Positions 42,285 to 51,637 of a stretch of DNA of 64,000 nucleotides are shown piece after piece. A model generated the notes under the pieces. That model was not told where the DNA came from. It made no database searches and was given only the letters and a program-made list of their open reading frames with translations. This DNA comes from Lysinibacillus boronitolerans JCM 21713 = 10a = NBRC 103108 (GTDB lineage: Bacteria > Bacillota > Bacilli > Bacillales_A > Planococcaceae), in assembly GCF_000772935.1 (NCBI RefSeq), contig NZ_JPVR01000081.1, positions 248,001 to 312,000 of the forward strand. The letters run 5' to 3'. Numbering within the stretch: the first letter of the stretch is position 1; each line of letters opens with the position of its first letter. The translations under genes were made by a program, and so were the position numbers.

Positions 42285-42789
42285 GGCGTAGCACCTCCCA
42301 ATCAAAGTCACCCATTGCTGTTGCTAATTGTTTACGAGCTCGCTGTAATCTTGTGCGAATCGTTGCTTCTGGACAGTGAACAAGCTGTGCAATTTCCACA
42401 GTCGACATCTCCTCGAAATAATACAGTATCAAGACCTCTCGATAGGCAACTGATAATGTAAACAAGGCCTCCACCAGCTCTTTTTTTACAGTTTTCTCTA
42501 GCATCTCCTTTTCAGGTGTCATAGCTGTTGTGCGTCCCTTGATTTTTTCAAACAATGTCAGTCGTTTACTTTTCCAACTTCGTAAATAATCGTGACTTCG
42601 ATTAACCGTCATTTTCACTAAATATGTACGTAAGGATGCTTCCCTGCGAAATTGTTCCTGCTTTTGATAAAAGGCGATGAACACATCCTGCACGATGTCC
42701 TCCGCCGTCGCCTTATTTTTTACGTATAGATAGGCGACCTTTAGTAAGTAATCACCGTGCTCCTCAATTATCTGTTCAATAGCCATCAT
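42271..42789 (-). CDS. ECF RNA polymerase sigma factor
   Basis: This sigma of about 172 residues has region 2 (LKVAYLYVKNKATAEDIVQD; SLRTYLVKMTVNRSHDYLRS) and region 4 (VAYREVLILYYFEEMSTVEI; CPEATIRTRLQRARK). ATG at 42789 or the next codon follows AGGTGAGGG. The C-terminus WEVLRHESI is encoded by bases that also supply the GGGAGG site of the downstream gene. It is closely related to the sigma at 51112. An ECF-type promoter precedes it. Confidence 0.88.
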   Translation of the reverse strand: MMAIEQIIEEHGDYLLKVAYLYVKNKATAEDIVQDVFIAFYQKQEQFRREASLRTYLVKMTVNRSHDYLRSWKSKRLTLFEKIKGRTTAMTPEKEMLEKTVKKELVEALFTLSVAYREVLILYYFEEMSTVEIAQLVHCPEATIRTRLQRARKQLATAMGDFDWEVLRHESI

Positions 42790-42815
42790 TGCCCTCACCT
42801 ACTTTCTACACTACT

Positions 42816-42842
42816 GACGGACGCCATAACGATTGCGATTCA
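42816..42842 (-). promoter_or_regulatory. ECF-type promoter of second sigma gene
   Basis: On the minus strand TGAATC (42842-42837), a 17-base spacer and CGTC (42819-42816) fit the ECF promoter pattern, about 27 bases before the sigma start. Confidence 0.5.
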
Positions 42843-42855
42843 TTTTATCAAAAAA

Positions 42856-42886
42856 AAATCCGTAATTTTTAAATCATTACGGATTT
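42856..42886 (-). terminator. Terminator of the ABC exporter operon
   Basis: The arms AAATCCGTAAT and ATTACGGATTT are perfect. On the minus strand TTTTTTTTGATA follows. It separates the ABC exporter genes from the sigma promoter downstream. Confidence 0.85.
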
Positions 42887-42893
42887 CTTCAAG

Positions 42894-43649
42894 CTAAATA
42901 CCTATTTTTTGCATCGAAGAGACAACCTTGACCATTCGATCATCTAAATCAGCGCCTGTGAATCGAGGCAATCTCAGCTCATTCACGATAGCGCCATCAG
43001 ACATAAAAAGGATACGCTCTGTTCTTGCGGCAATTTTTGGGTCATGGGTCACAAGCATTACCGTTGTGCCTTCACGATTGATGGAGGCTAATAAGTCCAT
43101 GATTTCCTGAGCAGACGTTGAATTTAATGCGCCTGTGGGTTCATCTCCAAAGATCACTTGTGGGTTGCTGATCAAGGCACGGCAGATGCCTGCTCGTTGA
43201 AGCTGCCCACCAGACACCTGTGTAATATCTCGCCTTGCTAAGTCTGCAATCCCCATTTTGTTCATGATCTGTAGTGCCCTTTCTGTCAATGTCCTCACAT
43301 TTTTTCGCTCATCACGCATCGCAGGTAACAGAATATTATCAAGGATATTTAAGCTCTTTAGAAAGGTTGGCTGCTGAAAGACAAAGCCCATTTTCGTTCT
43401 ACGCAAATCAGCCAACTCTTTGTCACTTAATGTCGTTAAATCCATTCCATCAAAGATGACCTGACCTTGATCAATACTGTCCATCCCGCTAAGGGCATAC
43501 AACAGTGTTGATTTACCACAGCCTGATGGGCCCATAATGGAAATAAACTCCCCTTGACTGACTGTAACTGATACATCTAGTAAAACGGGATGCTTTTCAT
43601 TGCCTACCTGAAACGCCTTTGCTATTTGCTCACCACTCACTATATTCAT
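42894..43649 (-). CDS. ABC transporter ATP-binding protein (MacB/LolD type)
   Basis: This 251-residue NBD has Walker A GPSGCGKSTLL (about 41-51), Q-loop FVFQQPTF, signature VSGGQLQRAGICRALI, Walker B VIFGDEPTGALN and H-loop LVTHDP. It pairs with the FtsX-type permease encoded immediately upstream (5-base gap). Such pairs export antimicrobial peptides or lipids or sense them; the TetR regulator upstream suggests a drug-inducible exporter. Confidence 0.9.
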   Translation of the reverse strand: MNIVSGEQIAKAFQVGNEKHPVLLDVSVTVSQGEFISIMGPSGCGKSTLLYALSGMDSIDQGQVIFDGMDLTTLSDKELADLRRTKMGFVFQQPTFLKSLNILDNILLPAMRDERKNVRTLTERALQIMNKMGIADLARRDITQVSGGQLQRAGICRALISNPQVIFGDEPTGALNSTSAQEIMDLLASINREGTTVMLVTHDPKIAARTERILFMSDGAIVNELRLPRFTGADLDDRMVKVVSSMQKIGI

Positions 43650-43654
43650 AGGTT

Positions 43655-45973
43655 CTACTCCTTTATATGCTCAATAATTTTTACCTGCCCTGCCCTTGAC
43701 GTACCAAATAGTGTGGCTAGCAGTACGACACTTGTAAGCGCTAGTGGGCAAAAAACATAAGCAGCTAGTGGATTAATCATAAAATCAAATGAAGCGGCCC
43801 CGAATGAGGCAATGACCGTACTAGTTAAATATTCACCTAGCGTGTTTGCGAGCAACGTCCCCATCGAGATTGCTAGCAGTAATACAAAAATCGAACGTGC
43901 CGCATATTGTGTAGCTATATCGACATTTGTGAATCCTAATGCCTTCATGATCGCGATGGGCGCTTGATCCTTTGCAATCAACATATTCATAAATAAGAAT
44001 GTCACGAGCACACCTAGCAATAAGGCAATGACGAGTGCTGCACGGGCTGCCTTTTCAATGGCATGAATCGTTGTACCAAAAGTTTGATAAATATAATCAT
44101 CAATACCTGACACTTTGGCAAATGAGAAGGTTTTTGCATATTCCGCCCTTTTATCTGCGACAAGAGAAGAGTCTGCCATCGTACTATAGATGACACTCCA
44201 CATGCTATCCGTAGACTGGTCAGAGAAAGCTGCCTTCGCAGTCTTGCCGCCATTGGTAATATCTGAATAAATCCCGCTGACCCTCAAATTTTTCTTCTCT
44301 CCATTAATGACCACTGCTAAACTATCGCCAACCTTTTTTTGAAGCTCCCTCGCATTGAGCACTGAAAGCGCCACTTCATTAGGGGCAATTGGAGCCTCTC
44401 CATGTGCATATTCTAAGGGGAAGATCGTATGGTCACCGAGCTCTATCTTTAGGTTTTCCGCTGTTCCGTCCTCAGCAATTGTTGAGAACTTTTTTGTTGT
44501 CAAAACAGTGTAATTCTTAATGGCTGTGTCATGCTCAAGCGCCTCCATCACCGCTGCCACCTGTTGTTCATTTTGCTTGCCTTGTGGGATATCAATTCGG
44601 ATGTCACTATTCCCAATCCCCATATACGTAATAAAGCTTTTAGCTGCAATTGTGTTGTGTAAGTTTTGAGGGACGATGATAATGAATGTTGCCAATACTA
44701 ATACTGCGAGCATTGTCGCATAAAGTGTTTTTCGTGATAGCACATCCTTTATGCCAAGGAAAAGATTAATCGGTAGCCTTTTATTGGCGCTAAGGTTCAA
44801 TAATTTTGCATGTTGCCCTTTTCCTTGCATTGTGCCAAAGCGAATAGCCTGCGTGGCTGATAGCTTGCGAAACTGTTTCAGTACCGATTGTACATAGCCC
44901 ATTATCATCATAAATACGAGCAACAACCCCAGAGCCGTGAACAACCAAATGAGTGAAACATTGTCCGTTTCTCCCATGAACAGACGGATATTTTCTAATA
45001 GTATGTCTCGGAGGAAGAAGGAACAGGCAATACCGAGCATACAGCCGATCACAGCTATAACACCATATTTGGCTAGATACATTTTCTGAATATCTGCCAC
45101 TCGTAGGCCAATTGCTTTCATCACACCGATTTCTCGATAATCCTCTTCAATTTTAGTGAGCAATGTAAATCGAATACACATAAAAGCAATAGCGACTACA
45201 AGAAGACTAATGAGTAAGATCACAGCAATCATAAGCCCATCTGATATGGCATTCAGCATTTGAAAAAGTTGGTAGGTAATGGTCGGTCCGTTTGCTTCCA
45301 GCCCTGCACTTATATAGGCTTCTTCAAAATTCTTTAAATCCTTCAAATCTTTCAAACGAAACTCAATTAAATATTCAATCGTGCCTGCTTCCTGGATTGC
45401 TGCAAAATCTTGTTCACTGACAAGAAAGCGTTTGGAGGAAGCCAGCATAGAGTTCATCTGTGAATCCCTTAGAAATCCAGCTATTGTAAAGGTTTGATCA
45501 TGAACGATTACGGTATCACCCAAGTCGGCAATGCCATCTTTCCAATAGCTTACAGGAACATAAATATCACCATTGGACACTTCAATCACATGACCATCAA
45601 GGTCAAGTAAATAATCAAAATTCTCACTTTGTGTGCTGAAACCATTGTCCTGCACACTGTGTGCCAAAGTGGTACCCGCAATATTGATCTTCGTCCCTTC
45701 CACATTTAGAAATTCATTCATTTGAAATTCATCTACATATTTATTTTGCTCTGCAAATTCAGTAAGCCGCACTTGATCAATTTCCCCTGCATGCATCTGA
45801 AGAAAATGAGACGTTTCTGCTTGTTTCATCAGTGTGTCAATTGCACTTGTCAAATGGACAATAAGTACTGCCGAAAGTGTGACAAGTAAAGCCGCTACCG
45901 CCACAAATAAGGTGGTCATACCTGTAATTAGCTTGCTATTTGCCATATCATTTCGCACAATTTTCCAGTACAT
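43655..45973 (-). CDS. FtsX-like ABC transporter permease
   Basis: This 772-residue permease has an N-terminal helix, a large external domain (about 45-240), three helices (about 245-370) with the cytoplasmic segment EIGVMKAIGLRVADIQ, a second external domain, and a C-terminal four-helix FtsX domain (APIAIMKALGFTNVDIATQ). The two-FtsX layout matches exporters with 8 to 10 helices. AAAGAGGTG precedes ATG 45973. It is cotranscribed with its ATPase. Confidence 0.88.
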   Translation of the reverse strand: MYWKIVRNDMANSKLITGMTTLFVAVAALLVTLSAVLIVHLTSAIDTLMKQAETSHFLQMHAGEIDQVRLTEFAEQNKYVDEFQMNEFLNVEGTKINIAGTTLAHSVQDNGFSTQSENFDYLLDLDGHVIEVSNGDIYVPVSYWKDGIADLGDTVIVHDQTFTIAGFLRDSQMNSMLASSKRFLVSEQDFAAIQEAGTIEYLIEFRLKDLKDLKNFEEAYISAGLEANGPTITYQLFQMLNAISDGLMIAVILLISLLVVAIAFMCIRFTLLTKIEEDYREIGVMKAIGLRVADIQKMYLAKYGVIAVIGCMLGIACSFFLRDILLENIRLFMGETDNVSLIWLFTALGLLLVFMMIMGYVQSVLKQFRKLSATQAIRFGTMQGKGQHAKLLNLSANKRLPINLFLGIKDVLSRKTLYATMLAVLVLATFIIIVPQNLHNTIAAKSFITYMGIGNSDIRIDIPQGKQNEQQVAAVMEALEHDTAIKNYTVLTTKKFSTIAEDGTAENLKIELGDHTIFPLEYAHGEAPIAPNEVALSVLNARELQKKVGDSLAVVINGEKKNLRVSGIYSDITNGGKTAKAAFSDQSTDSMWSVIYSTMADSSLVADKRAEYAKTFSFAKVSGIDDYIYQTFGTTIHAIEKAARAALVIALLLGVLVTFLFMNMLIAKDQAPIAIMKALGFTNVDIATQYAARSIFVLLLAISMGTLLANTLGEYLTSTVIASFGAASFDFMINPLAAYVFCPLALTSVVLLATLFGTSRAGQVKIIEHIKE

Positions 45974-46022
45974 AGGTCACCTCTTTGTAAGTTGTTAACC
46001 GTCCTAACAATACCTCTAAAAC

Positions 46023-46673
46023 TTAGTTTGTAGTGCCTTCTCCTTTATTTCCAAACATTTGCATCATATACAATAGGCTACCATTTTCCACCCCTAGCAT
46101 TCGTTCAATATTAAAAATCAATGCTGGAATACGGGCAGCACGTTCCTCATCTGTCATTAAGACGAGATCATCATCGAATACCGTATTGGTATAAGCGATA
46201 ATCATTTCCATACACTCATAGGGATAAGGCGTTTGGTAAACACCCTGCTCAATGCCCTCACGAATAATGGCGGTAAGGATTGGTGGTACCTGATTAATGA
46301 TCACTTGCTGTATTTTGCGGTGCATCAAAGCATTTTGCGGCCTATGAACATGCTCCATCATCTCCTGTCCACCCTGTTCATTTTGCATATTCAATGCCAT
46401 GACAACGCGCAATATCCGCTCATTTACAGCTATAGTCTTGTCTGCTGCAACGGTTTTCGCCTTTGCTAGCATTGTGCTTGTATAACGTTCAATGAGTGCA
46501 TCCATAATATCTTCCTTCGATTTAAAATGATAATAGAGTGTGCCTCGAGCAATGCCTACTTTCTCCAAAATATTACTCGTACTCGTACCATCAAACCCCT
46601 TCTGTGTAAATAATTCATCCGCTGCATCTAAAATTTCATTTCTGCGTTCTTCCGCTTTTTTTATTTCTCTCAT
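46023..46673 (-). CDS. TetR-family regulator
   Basis: This regulator of about 216 residues has an N-terminal TetR DNA-binding domain (RRNEILDAADELFTQKGFDG; VGIARGTLYYHFKSKEDI) and an all-helical ligand domain. ATG at 46673 is preceded by GAGGAG. It lies just upstream of the ABC exporter on the same strand and likely represses it. A partly palindromic GACCGAC site lies before its start. Confidence 0.87.
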   Translation of the reverse strand: MREIKKAEERRNEILDAADELFTQKGFDGTSTSNILEKVGIARGTLYYHFKSKEDIMDALIERYTSTMLAKAKTVAADKTIAVNERILRVVMALNMQNEQGGQEMMEHVHRPQNALMHRKIQQVIINQVPPILTAIIREGIEQGVYQTPYPYECMEMIIAYTNTVFDDDLVLMTDEERAARIPALIFNIERMLGVENGSLLYMMQMFGNKGEGTTN

Positions 46674-46691
46674 AAGACAACTCCTCATAAT

Positions 46692-46712
46692 TGACCGACT
46701 GCCTGTCGATAT
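46692..46712. promoter_or_regulatory. Possible TetR operator
   Basis: TGACCGAC followed after 5 bases by GTCGATAT is a partial palindrome about 20 bases upstream of the tetR start. One half matches the GACCGAC operators of several TetR regulators; the other is imperfect. Confidence 0.4.
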
Positions 46713-46771
46713 ATCTTTTCTTTATCCTAGCATAGGACGACTTCTGTTGGCAATAATTTCTACAAAAAAAG

Positions 46772-46792
46772 AATCTGCTTTACGCAGATCCT
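46772..46792 (-). terminator. Terminator of DUF2975/YozG operon
   Basis: On the minus strand GGATCTGC and GCAGATTC form a stem followed by TTTTTTTG; it overlaps the stop of the small HTH gene. Confidence 0.75.
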
Positions 46793-47013
46793 TATTTTTG
46801 TAGTTCCTCGTTCTTCCGATATTCCAAAATATCGCCAGGCTGGCAATCCAATGCCTCACAAATAGCCTCTAATGTTGAAAAGCGGATGGCTTTGGCCTTG
46901 CCGTTTTTTAATATCGAAAGGTTTGCCATCGTGATGCCAACTTTTTCTGAAAGCTCTGTTACACTCATTTTTCGTTTTGCCAGCATTACATCAATATTAA
47001 TGATCATTGCCAT
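46792..47013 (-). CDS. YozG-like Cro/CI-type HTH regulator
   Basis: This regulator of about 73 residues is essentially one HTH: IINIDVMLAKRKMSVTELSE, then ITMANLSILKNGKAKAIRFS, ending DCQPGDILEY. This is the HTH_26 type. From ATG 47013 (GAGGTGA upstream) it follows the DUF2975 gene by about 10 bases. DUF2975 membrane proteins and these small regulators are a conserved pair in Bacillus. The role of the pair is unknown. Confidence 0.85.
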   Translation of the reverse strand: MAMIINIDVMLAKRKMSVTELSEKVGITMANLSILKNGKAKAIRFSTLEAICEALDCQPGDILEYRKNEELQK

Positions 47014-47023
47014 AGTATTCACC

Positions 47024-47494
47024 TCAAACCGTTAGATCATTTTCTGATTTGATATCGATGGCATTTTTAAGAAGCTTTTGCAGCACTGCAGCAAAGACTG
47101 CCACGACAAAGGAAGCAAAAATAATGACCATTCCGATAAGTATTAGACCAGGGGCATCGTCTACTTCTGCAGCATAGTATATCAGTGGCATGCCAACCAC
47201 GTAAACACTACTAATTATAATTGCACAATATTTGATCTTAATTAAAGCCTTCACTGACAGCTCTGAAAATGCAATGTTTTGGTCAATATAGCTCAATAGT
47301 TTGATCGTCGTAAATAGCGCAACAAAATATGCAATAGCCGTTGCATAGACGCCAATTAAAGCAACAATGGTTAGAATGGGAGAATGCTCCACTGTATCCA
47401 ATGCAACACGAGGCACCACCCATACACATAAGGCAAGAACGGGTATACCTATTAGAAAAACAGCTATCTTTAAAAAGAGCGTTTCTCGTTTCAT
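47024..47494 (-). CDS. DUF2975 membrane protein
   Basis: This protein of about 156 residues has four hydrophobic helices (about 7-27, 42-65, 88-110 and 120-142) and the DUF2975 pattern ALIKIKYCAIIISSVYVVGM. ATG at 47494 follows AAAGAGGTG. It is the first gene of a two-gene unit with a YozG-like regulator, which may sense a signal through this protein. Confidence 0.8.
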   Translation of the reverse strand: MKRETLFLKIAVFLIGIPVLALCVWVVPRVALDTVEHSPILTIVALIGVYATAIAYFVALFTTIKLLSYIDQNIAFSELSVKALIKIKYCAIIISSVYVVGMPLIYYAAEVDDAPGLILIGMVIIFASFVVAVFAAVLQKLLKNAIDIKSENDLTV

Positions 47495-47659
47495 CTTACG
47501 CACCTCTTTTATTTATTCTCCTGTTTAATTTATCACATAATTTATCGTTTTTCAATAAATTTTTATTCCAATTCAAGATGCACTATAACACCCATTATTT
47601 GGTTTACTTTACTTTTTATTGTGCTATAATCAATCCAACCATTAAAAAGGGGGTATTCG

Positions 47660-48208
47660 ATGATTTATTCGCCAGCCGAAAAGACGATAGAAACACCTCG
47701 TTTAATACTTCGACTTTTTACAGAAGCAGATGCACAAGAAGTAAGTGTTTTATGTAACAATTATGCGATCTATAAAAGCACATTGAGTTTACCTTATCCT
47801 TATACATTAGAATGTGCATTATCATGGATTTCCACGCATCAACAAAACTTTGAGGAAAATCGAAGTTACGAATTCGCGATAACAGACAAACAAAGTGGAC
47901 AATTATATGGAGCGATAGGACTGTCAAATCAATCCCAACATCAAAGAGGAGAAATCGCTTATTGGATTGGAGAGCCCTATTGGGGTAATGGCTACGGAAC
48001 AGAAGCTGCTCAAGCGATGATTGAATTTGCCTTTCAGGAGAAACAGTATCATCGTATTTATGCCCGGTATTTCCATTCCAATCCCGCCTCTGGGAAAATT
48101 ATGGAGAAATGTGGCATGCACTATGAGGGAACCTTAAAGGATCATATTTATAAAAACGGGACTTTTGAAGATATTGTGTTGTATGGCTTGCTTAATCCAT
48201 CACACTAG
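47660..48208 (+). CDS. RimJ/RimL-type GNAT acetyltransferase
   Basis: This 182-residue enzyme has ETPRLILRLFTEADAQEV at the start, the acetyl-CoA loop YWIGEPYWGNGYGTEAAQAM, and NPASGKIMEKCGM near the end. ATG at 47660 follows AAAGGGGG. It is closely related in layout to the GNAT at 17556. The substrate is unknown; ribosomal-protein acetylation is the historical family role. Confidence 0.85.
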   Translation: MIYSPAEKTIETPRLILRLFTEADAQEVSVLCNNYAIYKSTLSLPYPYTLECALSWISTHQQNFEENRSYEFAITDKQSGQLYGAIGLSNQSQHQRGEIAYWIGEPYWGNGYGTEAAQAMIEFAFQEKQYHRIYARYFHSNPASGKIMEKCGMHYEGTLKDHIYKNGTFEDIVLYGLLNPSH

Positions 48209-48223
48209 CAACACGTTTACGAA

Positions 48224-48256
48224 AGAGGCACTTTCCGCGTAGATATGCCTCTCTCT
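48224..48256. terminator. Hairpin between convergent genes
   Basis: AGAGGCA (48224-48230) and TGCCTCT (48246-48252) pair; CTCTCTTTT follows on the plus strand. Confidence 0.5.
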
Positions 48257-48259
48257 CTT

Positions 48260-49708
48260 TTAAATACCATTTCCCACATCGCAATAATGATTATAGTGCG
48301 TAATTTGGTTGCGGCCATTACGCTTTGACTTATAGAGCGCTTCATCCGCATGCTGGATAAGCTCCTCTACTTTCTGAATTTTGCCATGATCATTCGTACT
48401 GACACCAATACTAAATTCCAACTGAACCGTTTGATTATTCACTGTCAGTGATAGTGCCGTTAAGGTTTGATACAGGTTGTCAGCCAATGTTTGCACTGAT
48501 TCACCTTCCTTTACTTGACTCAACACAATGAATTCATCCCCCCCAAAACGGGCAACAATGGACTCAAAGGGCTGAAAATAGTCCTGTAAGGTTTTGGCTG
48601 TATTCGTCAAAGCATCATCGCCAAATAAATGACCATTCATGTCATTGATTTCTTTAAAATGGTCTAAATCCACCATCATCAAGGCCAATTGCTGATGTTT
48701 TTCAGCCGCCTTCTCGACCATCTTTTTGGCCTGTTCATCAAAATAGCGACGATTGTAAATATTCGTCAGAGGATCAATATAGGCATTTTTTTCAAACTGC
48801 TTCTTATGATCGTTATATTCCATTTCAAACAATACATGTGAATAGTTTTCACGCTGGATTTCTAATAAAATATTTATATATTCCTTTTGTATCGCACATA
48901 ATACAATTTTATTGCCTTGCTCCTCAATTAGCTTCACTAAAGAATTATAAATTAGTTGAAGTAGAGAAAGGTCATTGTTTTGTAAAGCATAATGCTTTGT
49001 CTTTTGATATAAATCAATGGCCTCACTTATACGTCCCTGTCTTTCACACAGGAAGGCATAGGCATTGAGTACCTCAAGTTGTACTTTCGAATAGGGTGGA
49101 TGATGAATGGTTGCCATTAATTCTTGTAATATCGTATTGGCTTCTTCAAATTCTTCAAGCCAAATAAGTGCAACAGCTAGGTTTGTCTTCGGATGGATAA
49201 TCCCTGTATAAGGCTCTTTATGCTTCATTTCAAACGCATTCGCATAATATAAACTCTTTAAGGCAAATTCCTTAGCTGTCCGATAGCTTCCCATGGATAT
49301 TTCTAAGTCGCTCAGGTTATTATAGATTTTCCCCATGCTCTCCACGTGCTGGATTGCTTCAGCAATTTTTAAGCCTTTCAACATCAACTCTTCTGATTTC
49401 TTTAAATGACCAAATGTTCCCCAATAAATGGCTGCTAAATTGTAATATTGAATTAAATCAATATCGTTGCCATGTTGAAATGTTAACTCACGATATTGTT
49501 CAAGGACACTTATAGAAAGCTGTAAATCACCCGTTTGAAAATAACTGGCACAGCTATAGCGTAATAGAAGGATAGCCTTATCATACATTTCAAGCTTAAT
49601 GGCACTTTCAATTGCGGCACTACTTATTTCTATATATTCTAAAAAACGATCCGCATTATATAACTCATTAAGCGTAATCCATAGTTCTTCAAATTCTTGT
49701 GCGTTCAT
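48260..49708 (-). CDS. Cytosolic TPR-GGDEF diguanylate cyclase
   Basis: From ATG at 49708 (AAAGGAGGGG upstream) the product is about 482 residues. The first 290 form about seven TPR-like helical repeats (YYNLAAIYWGTFGHLKKSEE; GKIYNNLSDLEISMGSYRTA), then a linker helix and a GGDEF domain (about 310-475; DPLTNIYNRRYFDEQ, ARFGGDEFIVLSQ). The intact GGDEF implies synthesis of cyclic di-GMP. The RxxD inhibitory site is not present upstream of GGDEF. No membrane segment is seen, so control is probably by protein or ligand binding to the repeats. Confidence 0.87.
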   Translation of the reverse strand: MNAQEFEELWITLNELYNADRFLEYIEISSAAIESAIKLEMYDKAILLLRYSCASYFQTGDLQLSISVLEQYRELTFQHGNDIDLIQYYNLAAIYWGTFGHLKKSEELMLKGLKIAEAIQHVESMGKIYNNLSDLEISMGSYRTAKEFALKSLYYANAFEMKHKEPYTGIIHPKTNLAVALIWLEEFEEANTILQELMATIHHPPYSKVQLEVLNAYAFLCERQGRISEAIDLYQKTKHYALQNNDLSLLQLIYNSLVKLIEEQGNKIVLCAIQKEYINILLEIQRENYSHVLFEMEYNDHKKQFEKNAYIDPLTNIYNRRYFDEQAKKMVEKAAEKHQQLALMMVDLDHFKEINDMNGHLFGDDALTNTAKTLQDYFQPFESIVARFGGDEFIVLSQVKEGESVQTLADNLYQTLTALSLTVNNQTVQLEFSIGVSTNDHGKIQKVEELIQHADEALYKSKRNGRNQITHYNHYCDVGNGI

Positions 49709-49904
49709 ACCGCCCCTCCTTTTCTTCATCCTTACTTCTTTAATACTACCTTTGACCTTAAAATATTACAATTCTTTGGACTCATTTATTTTTTCGACAT
49801 TAAGTAATTCAGCCTAATAACGAAAATCAGTGTGTATTTTTTCCTACATTCAATTAAAGGTTATTTTAACATGGTACTTTTACTATATTTTCCCCTAAAC
49901 AAAA

Positions 49905-49930
49905 AACAAGCCTCTTTCAAGAGACTTGTT
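49905..49930 (-). terminator. Terminator of third sigma operon
   Basis: AACAAGCCTCTT and AAGAGACTTGTT pair with one mismatch; on the minus strand TTTTTTG follows. It overlaps the stop codon of the anti-sigma-like gene. Confidence 0.75.
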
Positions 49931-51119
49931 AAGATTCTTCTATGCCTAGAATGGCTATTAATTCCTTCGCTCTGTTGGCACTAAGGTGAATTTCTACGCT
50001 ACCAGCCTTTTGGAGATAAATTGAACCGCCATAGCCCTTCCACATTTCAATACGGACGTCTTCCACTTCAAATGAATATTCGGGTGGTCTTTTCATATAT
50101 GCTGCAGGCTGCCAAGGGATATCCTGTAAAAACTGAGCAACCTCTTTGTCATTTTCTAGCTCAAGCATTTTTGTAATGGTTGGCTCTAGTTTTTCCAGTT
50201 TAGATAATAAACCATATTTTCTTACGATTCCATTTTCCTCAATACTCCCTGTTCCCATAGAAGTTAAAGTAATATAATCCCCCTGCTCGACAGGAAAATC
50301 ATCCAGCACAGGATACCAATTGGCTTGTTCATATTTTGCAGCAAGCTGTTCCTCTGCCATATGATCAAGGTCCTCAGGAATCACCCCTTCAATAAATAAG
50401 AAAACATTCGATTCAACCTCTGCAACTGTTCCGACCATTGAAGAGCCATGTGAACTCGTACGTATTACAATGTTATGCTCCTTTTGAAAGGCTGTTGCCT
50501 GCTCAGTATAATGCGCTTGGAAATATCGTTTCGCATCAATATTGGCTACTTCTTGGTAAGCATAAAAAGTTGGATATTTTTCTTTATAGAGAGCATATAG
50601 CTTTGTTCGCGTTGTATACATCGGCAGAAGGGGCTCGAGATATGTTTCAACATACTGCTTCGGTGCTAATCCCTGAAATAGTGCTTCGTATTCAGATGCT
50701 TGATAAAGCATTTCCAACTGTTCTACCTGCTTCTTTCTCTCCGCCTCTAGCTCTGCCTTAGAATAATCAATCCCTACTGATTTCGCAAAATAGTAGGCGG
50801 CAACGAGCTTCTCATACGATAGATAGGCTTCCTCTTTATAAAATTCCTGCTCTTTCCCTGGCCACATTAGCTGATTAAGACGTTCGAAATACTCAAGCTG
50901 TCTTTCATGAAATAGTGAGGATGTTTGCTCTGTTTCGTTCGTAAGAAGCTGCACCATCATAAACCCCACCACACAAAGTGTCAGCACGACGGTTAATAGG
51001 GTGAAACGCAAAGGCTTCCTTCTATTGATAGACTGTTGTAGTACATGTTTTTTGACGCGTTCTTTGCTTGCTGTCATATCACCAGCGACTTTGAGTAATT
51101 CCTTCTGTATCTCATTCAT
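49929..51119 (-). CDS. Sigma-partner membrane protein, possible anti-sigma factor
   Basis: This 396-residue protein has a cytoplasmic N-terminus (MNEIQKELLKVAGDMTASKE and a basic segment), one transmembrane helix (about 39-59) and a large outside domain. The outside domain has a helical part (about 75-205; similar to a SurA-like foldase N-terminus) followed by a beta-rich part (about 215-385). The arrangement and the 8-base overlap with the ECF sigma gene suggest an anti-sigma factor with a sensor domain. I cannot name the domain. Confidence 0.7.
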   Translation of the reverse strand: MNEIQKELLKVAGDMTASKERVKKHVLQQSINRRKPLRFTLLTVVLTLCVVGFMMVQLLTNETEQTSSLFHERQLEYFERLNQLMWPGKEQEFYKEEAYLSYEKLVAAYYFAKSVGIDYSKAELEAERKKQVEQLEMLYQASEYEALFQGLAPKQYVETYLEPLLPMYTTRTKLYALYKEKYPTFYAYQEVANIDAKRYFQAHYTEQATAFQKEHNIVIRTSSHGSSMVGTVAEVESNVFLFIEGVIPEDLDHMAEEQLAAKYEQANWYPVLDDFPVEQGDYITLTSMGTGSIEENGIVRKYGLLSKLEKLEPTITKMLELENDKEVAQFLQDIPWQPAAYMKRPPEYSFEVEDVRIEMWKGYGGSIYLQKAGSVEIHLSANRAKELIAILGIEES

Positions 51120-51618
51120 GTCTAAGCACCTCCCATTCCTCCTGCTTCAGATGAGACTTTAATGCTTCTCTTGCCCGCTTCAGTCTTGTTTTGACCGTAT
51201 TCTCTGCAATGCCAAGTAGCTGGGCAATATCACGAATCTTCATTTCTTCAAAATAATAAAGGATAATGGGCTCCCGATAGGTAAGTGAAAGCTTTAAAAT
51301 AGCTGCCCCAATTTGAGATCGTTCCTCTGCTGCCACCAGCTCATCTCGCTGTCTATTCCCCTGAACAGGAAATATTTTTTCTTGTAATAGTAATTTCTTA
51401 TAATGCCAGCTTTTTAAATAATCCTTGCTTTGATTAATCGTTAGCGTGGATAAATACGCACGCAACTGCCCACGTTCTTCATAGCCACGCTGAGAAAATT
51501 TAATAAAGACCTCTTGCACAATATCCTCTGCGGTTTGTCGGTTCTTCACATACAAATAGGCGAGACGTAATAAATGCGCTGCATGTTCTTCGATCATTTC
51601 CTCAAGTATGCCGTCCAC
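51112..51618 (-). CDS. ECF RNA polymerase sigma factor
   Basis: This sigma of about 168 residues has region 2 (LRLAYLYVKNRQTAEDIVQE; LRAYLSTLTINQSKDYLKSW) and region 4 (LTYREPIILYYFEEMKIRDI; IAENTVKTRLKRAREAL). It is a paralog of the sigma at 42271, sharing even the C-terminus WEVLRHE that encodes the next gene's ribosome site. The start is GTG at 51618, though GGGGAG lies very close; ATG at codon 9 is possible. An ECF promoter lies upstream. Confidence 0.87.
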   Translation of the reverse strand: MDGILEEMIEEHAAHLLRLAYLYVKNRQTAEDIVQEVFIKFSQRGYEERGQLRAYLSTLTINQSKDYLKSWHYKKLLLQEKIFPVQGNRQRDELVAAEERSQIGAAILKLSLTYREPIILYYFEEMKIRDIAQLLGIAENTVKTRLKRAREALKSHLKQEEWEVLRHE

Positions 51619-51637
51619 CTCCCCTTCTTACACTATA

